38,064 nucleotides of DNA, from positions 1-38,064 of the forward strand of contig CAYVTD010000031.1 in the NCBI GenBank assembly GCA_964454445.1, read 5' to 3'. Within the stretch, counting starts at the first letter, position 1. The number at the start of each line of letters is the position of its first letter. The DNA comes from CAYVTD01 sp964454445 (GTDB lineage: Bacteria; Bacteroidota; Ignavibacteria; Kapaibacteriales; UBA2268). Made by a program: the position numbers and the translations under genes. This document shows, one piece after another, positions 7,789 through 16,335 of this stretch. The notes under the pieces are model-generated. The model did no database searches and was not told where the DNA came from. It saw only the letters and a program-made list of their open reading frames with translations.

Positions 7789-8826
7789 TTATCCACCATT
7801 AGCTTGCATTTGTTTTAGCCGGCTTGCTAATGGGAAAACAGATTCAGAAATAGTCTTTGCTAACTCATCAGTTTTCACTAATTTATGTTTCACCCCAGCT
7901 TCGATTACTGTTCTGGGCATCGATGGTGCCACGGCAGTTTCAGGATCTTGCACCAAAACAAGTCCTTTATTGGCGACAATTTGATTTGCTCCTTGCGTAC
8001 CATCTCTCCCCAACCCCGTTAAAACAACTCCAATGCAATACTGTCCAAATGCTTCAGAAGAGCTTCTGAATAATGGGTCAACGGAAGGTCTAACAAAATT
8101 TTCTTTAGGAGAAGTGTCAAGCTTTAGCATTAGTGTCCCAGCTTGAATTCTTAAGTGTTTGTCGCCGGGAGCAATGTAAATACATCCTTGTTCGGCAACA
8201 ATGTTATTCATCGCCAAGGAAACCTTAAGCTTTGTTTCTCTCTGCAATCGTTGAGAAAACGTCTCAAGCATCCAAGGCGGACCATGCTGGACAATAAAAA
8301 ATGCAGCTCTTGTATTCACAGGCATATCCTGGAAAATACTTATCAACGTGGGTGGACCTCCAGTGCTTGTGCCTATTGCAACACCAACAAAAGGAGGTAA
8401 TACCTCAAAATCACTGACGACAATGTTTGATGGTCTTTGAGGCGCCTCTTGCTCTTTTCTGTCAATACCATCTTTCAATCTTGTTAGGAGTTCATTGACA
8501 TCAATTGGCTTAGCTATATAATCATCTGAGCCAGATTCTATAGCATAAGATCTTGCGCCCTCGGATACAAGCGCTGTTATCATAATGATTAACGGAATTG
8601 GCTTGATGCGCTCTCTTACCCGTCTTATCAACTCTATACCATCCATTTCCGGCATCATCCAATCTGTTAATAGGGCATCAAAATGCTCATTTTCGAGATG
8701 CTGAAGAGCGTCAACTCCATTTTCTGCTACAACTACCGAATAACCTGCCTTAGTTAATACCCTCTTTAAAACTATAGAGTTAGTTAATTCGTCCTCAGCA
8801 ACTAATACTTTTTTAAATTCGCTCAT
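7789..8826 (-). CDS. cheB: Chemotaxis-type protein-glutamate methylesterase (receiver + CheB)
   Basis: A 345-residue two-domain protein. Residues ~5-123 are a response-regulator receiver with acidic pair Glu11/Asp12, phospho-acceptor Asp55 (TDWMMPEMDG), Thr84 and Lys106. Residues ~145-340 are the CheB methylesterase domain with a catalytic triad visible as Ser154 (GTSTGG), His181 (VQHGPP) and Asp275 (GLGRDG). CheB removes methyl groups from, and deamidates, chemoreceptor glutamates or glutamines when phosphorylated. The receiver-first layout and length are normal for the family. No cheA, cheR, cheW or receptor gene is next to it, so its partner kinase is elsewhere; it could also serve a chemotaxis-like system regulating another process. 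ATG 8826 has no clear ribosome-binding site. Confidence 0.9.
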   Translation of the reverse strand: MSEFKKVLVAEDELTNSIVLKRVLTKAGYSVVVAENGVDALQHLENEHFDALLTDWMMPEMDGIELIRRVRERIKPIPLIIMITALVSEGARSYAIESGSDDYIAKPIDVNELLTRLKDGIDRKEQEAPQRPSNIVVSDFEVLPPFVGVAIGTSTGGPPTLISIFQDMPVNTRAAFFIVQHGPPWMLETFSQRLQRETKLKVSLAMNNIVAEQGCIYIAPGDKHLRIQAGTLMLKLDTSPKENFVRPSVDPLFRSSSEAFGQYCIGVVLTGLGRDGTQGANQIVANKGLVLVQDPETAVAPSMPRTVIEAGVKHKLVKTDELAKTISESVFPLASRLKQMQANGG

Positions 8827-8936
8827 AATCAGCCAAATAATGTATTAAATCACTTTTTTTATGTTAATATTTAGTTTGACAATTTATTGAATTTTTCCCA
8901 GATATTCAAAATAATTCTTTAAATTCATTCAATTAT

Positions 8937-10532
8937 TTACTCATAATCGAATTCCATACCAAAAACTTCAGGTAAATTAAATATATGTTGCTTAAAAACG
9001 GAAAACAACTGATCGCTAGTCAAGATTATTTCAGCAAACTTCCTCTCATCAAAATTATAAGCAACATCAATCCTTATTACTCCGGATTTACCTTCTGACT
9101 TCATATTAAAAATACGTAGCCCTGCACCAATCGAGCTATGCCAGCGTGTTTTATCAATATCAATGCCTTTGTTCCATACAGTTCCAACATCAAAAAACAA
9201 TGTCGGACCGAAACGCAAAATCCACAGGTTAATGTTTGGAAAAGTTCGCAACTCGATATTACCAACAATTCGATTATCACCACTTAAACGATTTGCTGTA
9301 TAACCGCGCAAACCAGCATCATTATCGAGAACCAACTGTCGATAAGCATTCCAATTCCAAACAGTTTGCTGGCAAAACCTGCCTGTTAACAATATATCTT
9401 TGGTTATACGATAAAAACCAAGCCCCAAGAATTCCTGATATGTAAACTTACCATGATTGTTAGTAAATGAACTCGCTCCAGTTAGCTGTCCAAAGAGATA
9501 AAGATTGCCATATAACCAGGATGTTTCGCCTCTGCCACCAATGTAATAAAGGGCTTCCCCATCTGAATTCATAGCAAAAGTTTTTCCAAGGATAGTTGTC
9601 CCCCATCCACCAATAGGCAGATCTTCAATATTGAATGTATTTAATTTGTCAGTTTCAATATATGAGTCAGAAAGTGACGAAAAAGCAACAAACAGTTTTG
9701 CTGTATTATCATAAGCCCGCCTATATTCCGGGATAATACGCTTTACATCGTCAAATTCGCTCATAACTGTCATAAAAACCCTGTCTTTGCGCTTCCAAGC
9801 ATAAGAATACCATAACCTCAATCGTCGCTCGTGGATTGGCAGCAAATTAGTTTTGTCGTCATAGTAAGAGAAATCGTTACCAAATTCATTTTTTAGCGAT
9901 ATGCCATAAGATGATTTATCTGATATATTTAAAAATGGGTCGTAAATTTGCAAATTTTGAGCTGTTTTATGTTTGTTGGCAAAAATCGAAAATTCTATCG
10001 AATAATCAGATCTAAGAAATCTTCTTAGCGCAATAGTATCGGTAATTTGCCAACCAGTTTTATTTTCGGAACGATAGAGCAAGTCCAATTGAATTTTTGA
10101 ACCTGTTCCTAAAAAATTTTTTTCTTTTAAGCCCAATCCAAAAGCATGCTCCTTGCCGCCTGTTCCAAACAATATTTCAGGCATTGTTGACCACCTGTCT
10201 TGTGTTATTACCCAAATATCGTAAGAATTATACCCCGCAGAATCGAATTGTATGTCAACATTTAAAAACAAGCCAGTATTCCTGAGATTTCGCTCTGTTT
10301 CATAAACAAAATCAAGATTAAGTTCATCGCCGGATTTAAACAGCAACTCGTCTTCGATAACATATTGCTTGGTCAAAGTATGAAAGGAATTTATAACAGG
10401 GGCAGCAAAAAACCAATCAGCATCTGTCGAATCAAAAACATCACGACGGTCGATATAAATGTCTTTTATTGTTATCTGAGAATAACAATAACTATTTAAA
10501 ATTAACATTAATAGCAAAACAGCTTTTTTCAT
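8937..10532 (-). CDS. Outer-membrane BamA/D15-family barrel protein with one POTRA-like domain
   Basis: A 531-residue exported outer-membrane protein. It has a signal peptide (MKKAVLLLMLILNSYCYSQ), one POTRA-like module (residues ~50-100, with ELLFKSGDELN and YETERNLRNTGLF), and a long C-terminal β-barrel. Near residue 405 it carries GLRGY, the family's conserved loop-6 motif, and late strands such as GPTLFFDVGTVW. The family inserts or exports proteins at the outer membrane. With one POTRA it is smaller than true BamA (five), so a specialised TamA/ShlB/patatin-associated type of role is more likely. I use ATG 10532; the upstream TTG at 10538 adds two residues and is a poor start. Two palindromic boxes and an A/T palindrome lie 27-70 bases upstream and may control it. 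Confidence 0.8.
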   Translation of the reverse strand: MKKAVLLLMLILNSYCYSQITIKDIYIDRRDVFDSTDADWFFAAPVINSFHTLTKQYVIEDELLFKSGDELNLDFVYETERNLRNTGLFLNVDIQFDSAGYNSYDIWVITQDRWSTMPEILFGTGGKEHAFGLGLKEKNFLGTGSKIQLDLLYRSENKTGWQITDTIALRRFLRSDYSIEFSIFANKHKTAQNLQIYDPFLNISDKSSYGISLKNEFGNDFSYYDDKTNLLPIHERRLRLWYSYAWKRKDRVFMTVMSEFDDVKRIIPEYRRAYDNTAKLFVAFSSLSDSYIETDKLNTFNIEDLPIGGWGTTILGKTFAMNSDGEALYYIGGRGETSWLYGNLYLFGQLTGASSFTNNHGKFTYQEFLGLGFYRITKDILLTGRFCQQTVWNWNAYRQLVLDNDAGLRGYTANRLSGDNRIVGNIELRTFPNINLWILRFGPTLFFDVGTVWNKGIDIDKTRWHSSIGAGLRIFNMKSEGKSGVIRIDVAYNFDERKFAEIILTSDQLFSVFKQHIFNLPEVFGMEFDYE

Positions 10533-10558
10533 TTCCAATTACAAAACGAATACCTTCT

Positions 10559-10602
10559 TTATAAGTTCTTATAACATATTGCAATTATATAATATTGCAA
10601 TT
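10559..10602. promoter_or_regulatory. Palindromic boxes upstream of the BamA-like gene (possible operator)
   Basis: Plus-strand 10559-10574 is a perfect palindrome (TTATAAG-TT-CTTATAA). Two identical boxes ATATTGCAATT follow at 10576-10586 and 10592-10602, starting 16 bases apart; each contains the self-complementary core ATTGCAAT. They sit 27-70 bases upstream of ATG 10532, where a promoter and operator would be. This looks like binding sites for a dimeric regulator, but A/T richness makes chance partly possible. Confidence 0.4.
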
Positions 10603-10700
10603 TAATCAATGTTTTATTGAATCACAAAATAATAAGCTAGATGATAACACTTCGTATTAAGATCGCCTCTTGCTTGTTCTAATGAATCAATACTATTATT

Positions 10701-10729
10701 AAAAAAAAGGCAGTCCTTTCGAGACTGCC
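10701..10729 (-). terminator. Rho-independent terminator after the lipoprotein gene
   Basis: GGCAGTC (10709-10715) and GACTGCC (10723-10729) form a 7-bp G/C-rich stem. On the minus strand it is followed by eight T residues. It lies 25 bases after the stop of the lipoprotein gene. Confidence 0.85.
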
Positions 10730-10753
10730 ATATATATTTTAGGTTTAAAACAT

Positions 10754-11752
10754 CTAATTTTCAAACTTGAATGTCTGTACTGACTTCGAAAACACGGGTT
10801 TGTAGTCTTTTGCCTCACCTTTGAACCAATTAAGAGTAATCCGGTAAAGCTTGTCTCCTTTGATTACCCAATACATTTCGCCATCGACAGTGTTGCTCGG
10901 TTTATATGTAAGCTTTTTGCCGTTAACTCCGCCAAGCGTTACGTTCTGAGCGTCACTAGCACCAGGGATTGCATTTTTCGAGGCAGCAATGATTTTACCA
11001 AGGTCCTTTTGCTTGGAAGCATCAAGGACATCAACACGAATATAACTATCACCACGCCTTTGACCCATATACAAACCCCGTTCCTTATTGAAATTCTGTG
11101 GTACTTCTAAAGAATAGCCCTCACCAAAAACAACTTTTAGAGTGTCTGATGGTGGAGGAGCCTCAACTACTTCAAAAACAGTATCGGCAGCGTGTTGTGC
11201 AGGCGTTTCGGCTAATTGGACTGATGCAATTATTTTATCAAAATGTGGCTTATATTTTTCATACGCATTAGCAAAACATTCCATAATAAACACAGTAGCA
11301 GTTGTTGTGTCCTTTGCCGCGATAAATTGCATCCCATTGAAAGTGCCATCCTTTAGCTTGAAAGCATATTCCGACTTTAATCCATCATATCCGCCAAGTG
11401 TGAACTTCTCGAATGGTGTATATGTCGATTCCTCAAATCTGCGATATTTTTTAAGAACATCTTCCATACTCAGAGTATCATAAGTATCGTCCCAAATAAT
11501 CTCAATTTTCGCAGTTGCTGGACCCTCAGTGTCATAGTTATAGAAACGCTTCATTTCGTCTTTTGAAGTGAAAACTACTGCACCAGTAGGTGTTTTGACG
11601 AAATGCCAGTCGGCAGGATACTCGAATGCAAACTTTCTCAGTTCGTCTTTATATTCCTTAAGCTCCTTGATTTCTTTCGCCTTGGGACCGCCGCACTGAT
11701 ATAAAAGCACTGCAGATGTTAAAACTACAAAGAAAAAAAATAATCTTTTCAT
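10754..11752 (-). CDS. Predicted lipoprotein with PsbP/Mog1-like halves
   Basis: A 332-residue protein. Its N-terminus (MKRLFFFFVVLTSAVLLYQCGG) is a lipoprotein signal with the lipobox Cys at about residue 20. The mature part seems to hold two similar halves. The first begins FAFEYPADWHFVKTPTGAV and ends near KIIASVQLA. The second begins YSLEVPQNFNKERGLYMG and ends near SKSVQTFKF. Both patterns resemble the PsbP/Mog1 α/β sandwich found in many small bacterial lipoproteins, though this is only pattern recognition. An acidic, Pro-rich linker (VVEAPPPSD) joins them. Function is unknown. A strong ribosome-binding site (AAGGAG) lies just before ATG 11752, and a clear terminator follows, so it is probably a single-gene transcript. 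Confidence 0.75.
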   Translation of the reverse strand: MKRLFFFFVVLTSAVLLYQCGGPKAKEIKELKEYKDELRKFAFEYPADWHFVKTPTGAVVFTSKDEMKRFYNYDTEGPATAKIEIIWDDTYDTLSMEDVLKKYRRFEESTYTPFEKFTLGGYDGLKSEYAFKLKDGTFNGMQFIAAKDTTTATVFIMECFANAYEKYKPHFDKIIASVQLAETPAQHAADTVFEVVEAPPPSDTLKVVFGEGYSLEVPQNFNKERGLYMGQRRGDSYIRVDVLDASKQKDLGKIIAASKNAIPGASDAQNVTLGGVNGKKLTYKPSNTVDGEMYWVIKGDKLYRITLNWFKGEAKDYKPVFSKSVQTFKFEN

Positions 11753-12063
11753 GGCATCTCCTTCTATGAAAAATAAATTTTTAATTTACAACAAAGCTCT
11801 AACATACAATCTAATCATTTATAAGCAAATTGAAAAATATATTTATTACTTTGTTATTATCTTATTTTTTTCTTATGCTATTATCAATCAAATCTAATAA
11901 GGATAAGATTATTGTATCCATCTAAATTATCAGGTAAAGGGCTTTTCTTGTCTATATATAATAAAAGAAGACATCTTTATCGTTAAGAGATTCAATTAAA
12001 TTTTTCAGATGACTATAATTGTTATAGGTTAGAATTAAATAAGCAATTTTCATCAAGTTTTTC
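11753..12063. other. A+T-rich intergenic region
   Basis: About 310 bases between the lipoprotein start and the murF stop, both on the minus strand. It must contain the lipoprotein promoter, whose ribosome-binding site AAGGAG is at its left edge. I see no convincing hairpin terminator for murF, no RNA gene and no coding frame. Confidence 0.5.
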
Positions 12064-13488
12064 TTATAATTCCCTTAAGTTTTCGACAATTTCTTCCAAC
12101 CGCATTCCGCGAGATCCTTTTACTAGAACGACACAACCCGTTTCGATGATAGATAACAATTCTTCCGTTAAAATATTCTTATCTTTAAAATGCTTGAGAG
12201 TATCTTCAGCAAAAAACTCATTATTTCTGTTTGGAAACATCTCTTCATATTGCTTTTGCATCTCTTTGCCATATAGAAAAACAAAATCTGCTGATTTCAA
12301 TGCCATTTCGATGGCTGTTTTGTGTTCAATAGCAGAACTCTCCCCTAATTCGAGCATATCGGCAAGCACAGCTATTCGCTTTGATGCTGCTCTAATTGTT
12401 TTTAATGCCTTCAAAGCGAGCGAAAGCGAATCGGGATTAGAATTGTAGCAATCATTTATTATCTTAATATCTTTCACCACCTCAACAGTCATTCTTCCGT
12501 AACCTTTACTGGTATCTTGGCGGTAAGAATCCAATCCACGCTTGATTTCTTCAGGGTTTATTTTAAAATATATAGCAATAGCAGCTGCTGCAATAGCATT
12601 CAAAGCAGTTGAAAAGCCATTAGTATTAGGTGAAGCAAAAAACTCGGCTATTTTCGTCTTGAACTTTATTTCCGGTCGTAGATTGTCGTCAAATTGAGTT
12701 TCTGCAAATAAATCTGCCAGATCTGAGCTGCCATAAGTATAAGTATTTTCAAGGATTTTTAAGTATGAAACGAGAATTTTATCATCGATATTAACGAAAC
12801 ACACTCCTCCGCTCTTATGCAAATACCCATAAAGAATGGTTTCTTCGATTTCAACTCCTCGGATACTACCGAGTTTTTCGAGATGCTCTTTGCCAATATT
12901 TGTAATCAGCCCGGCAGTCGGCTTTAAGATCTCCGAAAGAATTGAGATTTCCCCCGGCTCGTTTGTTCCTATTTCAAGAATTGCAATTTCCGTTTCTTCA
13001 TTCATTTGAAGAAGATTGAGAGGCAGACCCACCCTGTTGTTGAAATTCCCATAAGTGCTTAAAACATTGTATTTTTGAGAAAGCAAGTGAGCTGCAATAT
13101 TTTTTGTGGTAGTTTTACCGTTTGAGCCACCAATGGCAACAACTGGAATAGTGAATCTATTACGATGAAAAGATGCTAACTTACCGAGCGCCTCGAGTGT
13201 ATCCCCACAAATTATCAATGGCTTTTCGTGAAAAATATCAGGAAATCTTTCTGGGAAGTTCGAATTTACAACAGCAATACTAGCTCCTTTCGCAAATGCC
13301 TCTTCCACTTTTTCGTGAGCATCATGATTTTCACCTATTAAAGCAACAAATATGTTGCCCGCTTCGATTGTGCGGGTATCCGTTGAAACCCCGCGTAACT
13401 GACTGTTTTCTATAACGTTTATTAGCTTGTCTTTGCCAAAAATTACAGCAAGCTCTTGAATAGTAAAATCTGCTCTGTTATTGTTCAT
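12064..13488 (-). CDS. murF: UDP-N-acetylmuramoyl-tripeptide--D-alanyl-D-alanine ligase
   Basis: A 474-residue cytoplasmic Mur ligase that adds the D-Ala-D-Ala dipeptide to the UDP-MurNAc-tripeptide in peptidoglycan synthesis, using ATP. The visible layout is an N-terminal substrate domain (LRGVSTDTRTIEAGNIFVAL), the ATP-binding loop GGSNGKTTTKN near residue 120, the Mur-ligase metal/ATP segment LEIGTNEPGEI, and a C-terminal domain with INDCYNSNPDSL and VLADMLELG. The ending VLVKGSRGMRLEEIV is typical of MurF rather than MurC, MurD or MurE. The length is normal. It stands alone here, not in a division/cell-wall cluster; its neighbours are envelope genes but not mur genes. It is divergent from the plus-strand gene at 13638. 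Confidence 0.92.
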   Translation of the reverse strand: MNNNRADFTIQELAVIFGKDKLINVIENSQLRGVSTDTRTIEAGNIFVALIGENHDAHEKVEEAFAKGASIAVVNSNFPERFPDIFHEKPLIICGDTLEALGKLASFHRNRFTIPVVAIGGSNGKTTTKNIAAHLLSQKYNVLSTYGNFNNRVGLPLNLLQMNEETEIAILEIGTNEPGEISILSEILKPTAGLITNIGKEHLEKLGSIRGVEIEETILYGYLHKSGGVCFVNIDDKILVSYLKILENTYTYGSSDLADLFAETQFDDNLRPEIKFKTKIAEFFASPNTNGFSTALNAIAAAAIAIYFKINPEEIKRGLDSYRQDTSKGYGRMTVEVVKDIKIINDCYNSNPDSLSLALKALKTIRAASKRIAVLADMLELGESSAIEHKTAIEMALKSADFVFLYGKEMQKQYEEMFPNRNNEFFAEDTLKHFKDKNILTEELLSIIETGCVVLVKGSRGMRLEEIVENLREL

Positions 13489-13637
13489 AAATTTTTAAAT
13501 TTTAATTGAAACTAATATTAATTGCAAAAATAATGATTTATTTTGGTAATTATGCTTTAATTTCGCTTTATAGATATTGTGAAAAATGGAAATTAATTAT
13601 TGAAGATAAATTCAGTTTACAACTAAGGTATGAAAAA

Positions 13638-14174
13638 ATGAAAAAAAATACTTATATAAAGTTATTAATAACCATTATTGGTCTTTCTGGTGCTTTGTGG
13701 TTCGGTGGCTCAGTTGTCCGTTCCTCGATTGCTTTCGATATTTTCGAAACTTCTGACCCTTCGCTGAGTTTAAAAGCGGATTATTCCGAAGCAGAAGTAA
13801 TGCAAAGCATATATGTATATACGAACTCATCATTTTACACTATGGTTGGCTTTGGTTGTTTATTGTTTTTCGGGATTCTCTTTGTTATAGATTCTAGAAA
13901 GGATTTAAAGAAAAGGGGTTGGCTTGTAATGGCAATAATTCTTGTTTTTCTTGCGACTTCTGTCGAAGCGATTATGGCATACAACGATGTGTTGCTAATC
14001 CGAGCTTTTGATGCAAACAGATTGCTCGATATACACAATCCAATTATTCAAGAGTGTTTTTTCAGACGTGTCAGGGTTATGACAGTGCCTTCCGGGCTTT
14101 CCACTTTAGCAATGCTTACCAGCTTCATTTATTGTATTTGGCGTCCCCTGGATAAAACAAAAACAACGGTATAA
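13638..14174 (+). CDS. Small integral membrane protein of unknown function
   Basis: A 178-residue protein with four likely transmembrane segments: KLLITIIGLSGALWFGG, MVGFGCLLFFGILFVID, GWLVMAIILVFLATSVE and one near the C-terminus (TLAMLTSFIYCIW). A predicted extracytoplasmic loop with many acidic residues separates the first two. I start it at ATG 13638, preceded by TAAGG about 9 bases upstream. The upstream in-frame ATG at 13506 would add 44 residues lying in the promoter space next to murF and unlike a signal peptide. I do not recognise a family. It ends 3 bases before the next gene, so the two are probably translated together. Confidence 0.6.
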   Translation: MKKNTYIKLLITIIGLSGALWFGGSVVRSSIAFDIFETSDPSLSLKADYSEAEVMQSIYVYTNSSFYTMVGFGCLLFFGILFVIDSRKDLKKRGWLVMAIILVFLATSVEAIMAYNDVLLIRAFDANRLLDIHNPIIQECFFRRVRVMTVPSGLSTLAMLTSFIYCIWRPLDKTKTTV

Positions 14175-14177
14175 ATA

Positions 14178-14471
14178 ATGAAACAAAAAGAACTCTTTGC
14201 AGAATTAATAGAAACCGCTGGCAAACTCGGCATAAAAATAAGGCAAGAAAAAGGTTTTTTTAAAGGCGGTCTCGCTGAAAAAGACGGCGATAAAATTATT
14301 GTCCTTAATAAGAATGCCCCTATCGAAACTTTGCTTGTTGTTATGGTGCGTTGCTTGATAACTCAAGCCATCGACGAAATTTACTTAAAACCGGTTGTCC
14401 GTGATTACATCGAAACAGAACGGGAACGCATTAAAAATGAGCCAGAAGTCGAAATTCTGGTTGATTATTAA
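14178..14471 (+). CDS. Small conserved-looking protein of unknown function
   Basis: A 97-residue soluble, charged protein (pattern KLGIKIRQEKGFFKGG, then IIVLNKNAPIETLL, then EIYLKPVVRDYIE). The GG turn followed by an 'ivlNK..p.E' strand and a helix resembles a small family of uncharacterised proteins often found in Bacteroidota genomes; this is recollection, not a search. There is no signal peptide or membrane segment. It follows the small membrane protein with a 3-base gap, implying a two-gene operon. Function is unknown. Confidence 0.65.
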   Translation: MKQKELFAELIETAGKLGIKIRQEKGFFKGGLAEKDGDKIIVLNKNAPIETLLVVMVRCLITQAIDEIYLKPVVRDYIETERERIKNEPEVEILVDY

Positions 14472-14621
14472 TATCAAGCCATTAAACTCAGAAAAATAAA
14501 TAATTTCTTTAATTGTTCGCCTTTAAAGAAATAAATAAAGTATTACCAGAAGTGTTACTTTTTTCGGTGTATTACGTATATTTACAAAAATTCTTTTTTT
14601 GAACATATAGAAAGAATAAGA

Positions 14622-15347
14622 ATGCCTTCGATTTTTATAAGTGGTAGCGGGAGACGTTTAGGCAGCATTTTGGCAATAGAGTTCGCCAACAAAGGATGGG
14701 ATATAGCCATCCATTACAATAGCTCCGAGGAAAGAGCTAACGCAACTGCGAAAGAAATCAGCTCTTACGGAGTGAAAACCATTAAAGTAAAAGCCGATGT
14801 TCGCTCTGAAAGCGAGTTAAAAATTGCTATTAATGAAGCATACCAATCATTAGGAGGTATTGACGTTCTTGTCAATAATGCTGGCATTTTTCCTGCGATG
14901 AAGTCCTTAAGCGAACTGGAAACCGATTTCTGGGATAATGTAATGAACACTAACCTTAGAAGTCAATTTATAACTTCAAAACTGTTTTCAAGCATTGCAA
15001 AACCTGGCTCTCGCATCGTAAACATCGCCTCTTTAGGTGCTTATCAAATTTGGAAAGGAAGAATGGCTTACAATGTTTCCAAGGCAGGTGTTTTACAATT
15101 AACAAGAGCATTAGCCCGGGAATTGGCACCAAATATTTCTGTTAATGTAGTTTGTCCCGGAGCCATTTATATGCCATCGGACCCGTCTATCGTCGATACT
15201 TCTTTGATTTCTGTTGAAAAAGTGCCAATGAAACGCCTTGGCTCTGCTCTCGATGTTTTCGATGCAGTTTGGTTTTTTGCCACTGCAAGCACATATATTA
15301 CCGGTCAATCATTAATTGTCGATGGAGGCTATGAGCTAACATCTTAA
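14622..15347 (+). CDS. SDR-family NAD(P)-dependent oxidoreductase
   Basis: A 241-residue short-chain dehydrogenase/reductase. It shows the Rossmann nucleotide-binding start SGSGRRLGSILAIEFANKG, NNAG at about residue 84, the catalytic Ser in VNIASLG, the active-site YNVSK and the C-terminal GQSLIVDGGYEL. The GRRLG form of the glycine motif, rather than TGxxxGIG, is shared with pteridine reductases (FolM/PTR1 type), so a dihydropteridine or dihydrofolate reduction role is possible. A FabG-like role cannot be excluded. It has its own upstream gap of 150 bases and is probably transcribed separately from the 97-residue protein gene. Confidence 0.85.
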   Translation: MPSIFISGSGRRLGSILAIEFANKGWDIAIHYNSSEERANATAKEISSYGVKTIKVKADVRSESELKIAINEAYQSLGGIDVLVNNAGIFPAMKSLSELETDFWDNVMNTNLRSQFITSKLFSSIAKPGSRIVNIASLGAYQIWKGRMAYNVSKAGVLQLTRALARELAPNISVNVVCPGAIYMPSDPSIVDTSLISVEKVPMKRLGSALDVFDAVWFFATASTYITGQSLIVDGGYELTS

Positions 15348-15456
15348 TTTTATTACAATATTAGTGATAACTGCGTAAAAAAAATAATTGCTGATAATTT
15401 ACAAGAATTATCATTTAAAAAAAAGAGCTATTTATTAGAAAAAAAGGGATTCGCTT

Positions 15457-16320
15457 ATGAATAAAGATAAAAACAATGATAACAAATTAAAAAAAGCACC
15501 AAAAGCTTATGATAATAAAAGGTTTTTACACAGTCCAGCCGGCAGGGAAATAAGAATTTTATCGGAATACCACTACCCAGAATATCGATTTCAAGAAAAA
15601 AAGATTCACGGAACAATCATTTTCTTTGGTTCGGCTCGTTCTAAGCCCAAAGAAACTTACGATAGAGAATTATTCGAGATGCTCGAGCAACAAAATCAGG
15701 CAAAAAAAGAATTAAAAAAAGTGTGGTCTGCCAAAATCGAAAAATACAAGCTAAAAGCAGCAGCTTCCGGCTTTTATCAAGACGCTGTGGAACTCGCCTA
15801 CCTACTTGCAGAGTGGACTAAACAAATGCCTCATCAATATCAATACCATATTTGCACCGGTGGCGGTCCAGGTATAATGGAAGCAGCCAACAGAGGAGCT
15901 TCAATATCAGGTACTCACTCCATAGGGCTTAACATCAGCTTGCCTTTCGAACAAGAACCTAATCAATTCATTTCTCCTGATTTGAATTTTGAGTTCCATT
16001 ACTTTTTTATGCGGAAATTCTGGTTCATCTATATGGCAAAAGCTATTGTAGCCTTTCCTGGTGGATTTGGCACCTTAGACGAATTATTCGATTGTTTGAC
16101 ACTGGTGCAAACGAAAAAACACTACTATCCTTTGCCTGTCTTGCTTTATTCACGCGAATTCTGGAACAAATTAATTAATTTTGACTATATGGTCGAATTG
16201 GGTATGATTAGCCCCGAAGACATCGATCTGTTCTCTTATGCAGACACACCTACCGAAGCATTTAATTATCTTACAAAAGAACTGATTCGACTAAATAAAC
16301 TCGAAAAATTTTTTAAATAA
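15457..16320 (+). CDS. LOG-family protein (TIGR00730-type Rossmann fold)
   Basis: A 287-residue cytoplasmic protein with both signature motifs of the LOG / lysine-decarboxylase-like family: GGGPGIMEAANRGA (near residue 140) and PGGFGTLDELF (near residue 200). Characterised members release the base from nucleoside monophosphates (cytokinin riboside 5'-monophosphate phosphoribohydrolase), although many bacterial copies act as general nucleotide hydrolases. The N-terminal ~55 residues are highly charged (many Lys and Asn) and precede the usual fold, making it longer than the ~190-residue type. It ends 15 bases before the TlpA-like gene, so they may share a transcript. Confidence 0.85.
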   Translation: MNKDKNNDNKLKKAPKAYDNKRFLHSPAGREIRILSEYHYPEYRFQEKKIHGTIIFFGSARSKPKETYDRELFEMLEQQNQAKKELKKVWSAKIEKYKLKAAASGFYQDAVELAYLLAEWTKQMPHQYQYHICTGGGPGIMEAANRGASISGTHSIGLNISLPFEQEPNQFISPDLNFEFHYFFMRKFWFIYMAKAIVAFPGGFGTLDELFDCLTLVQTKKHYYPLPVLLYSREFWNKLINFDYMVELGMISPEDIDLFSYADTPTEAFNYLTKELIRLNKLEKFFK

Positions 16321-16335
16321 TTATGAGGTATCATT

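Noticed and set aside
13506..13637. N-terminal 44-residue extension of the small membrane protein
   Set aside because: It has no ribosome-binding site and starts 18 bases from the divergent murF ATG, and the ATG at 13638 with TAAGG upstream begins the first membrane helix naturally.
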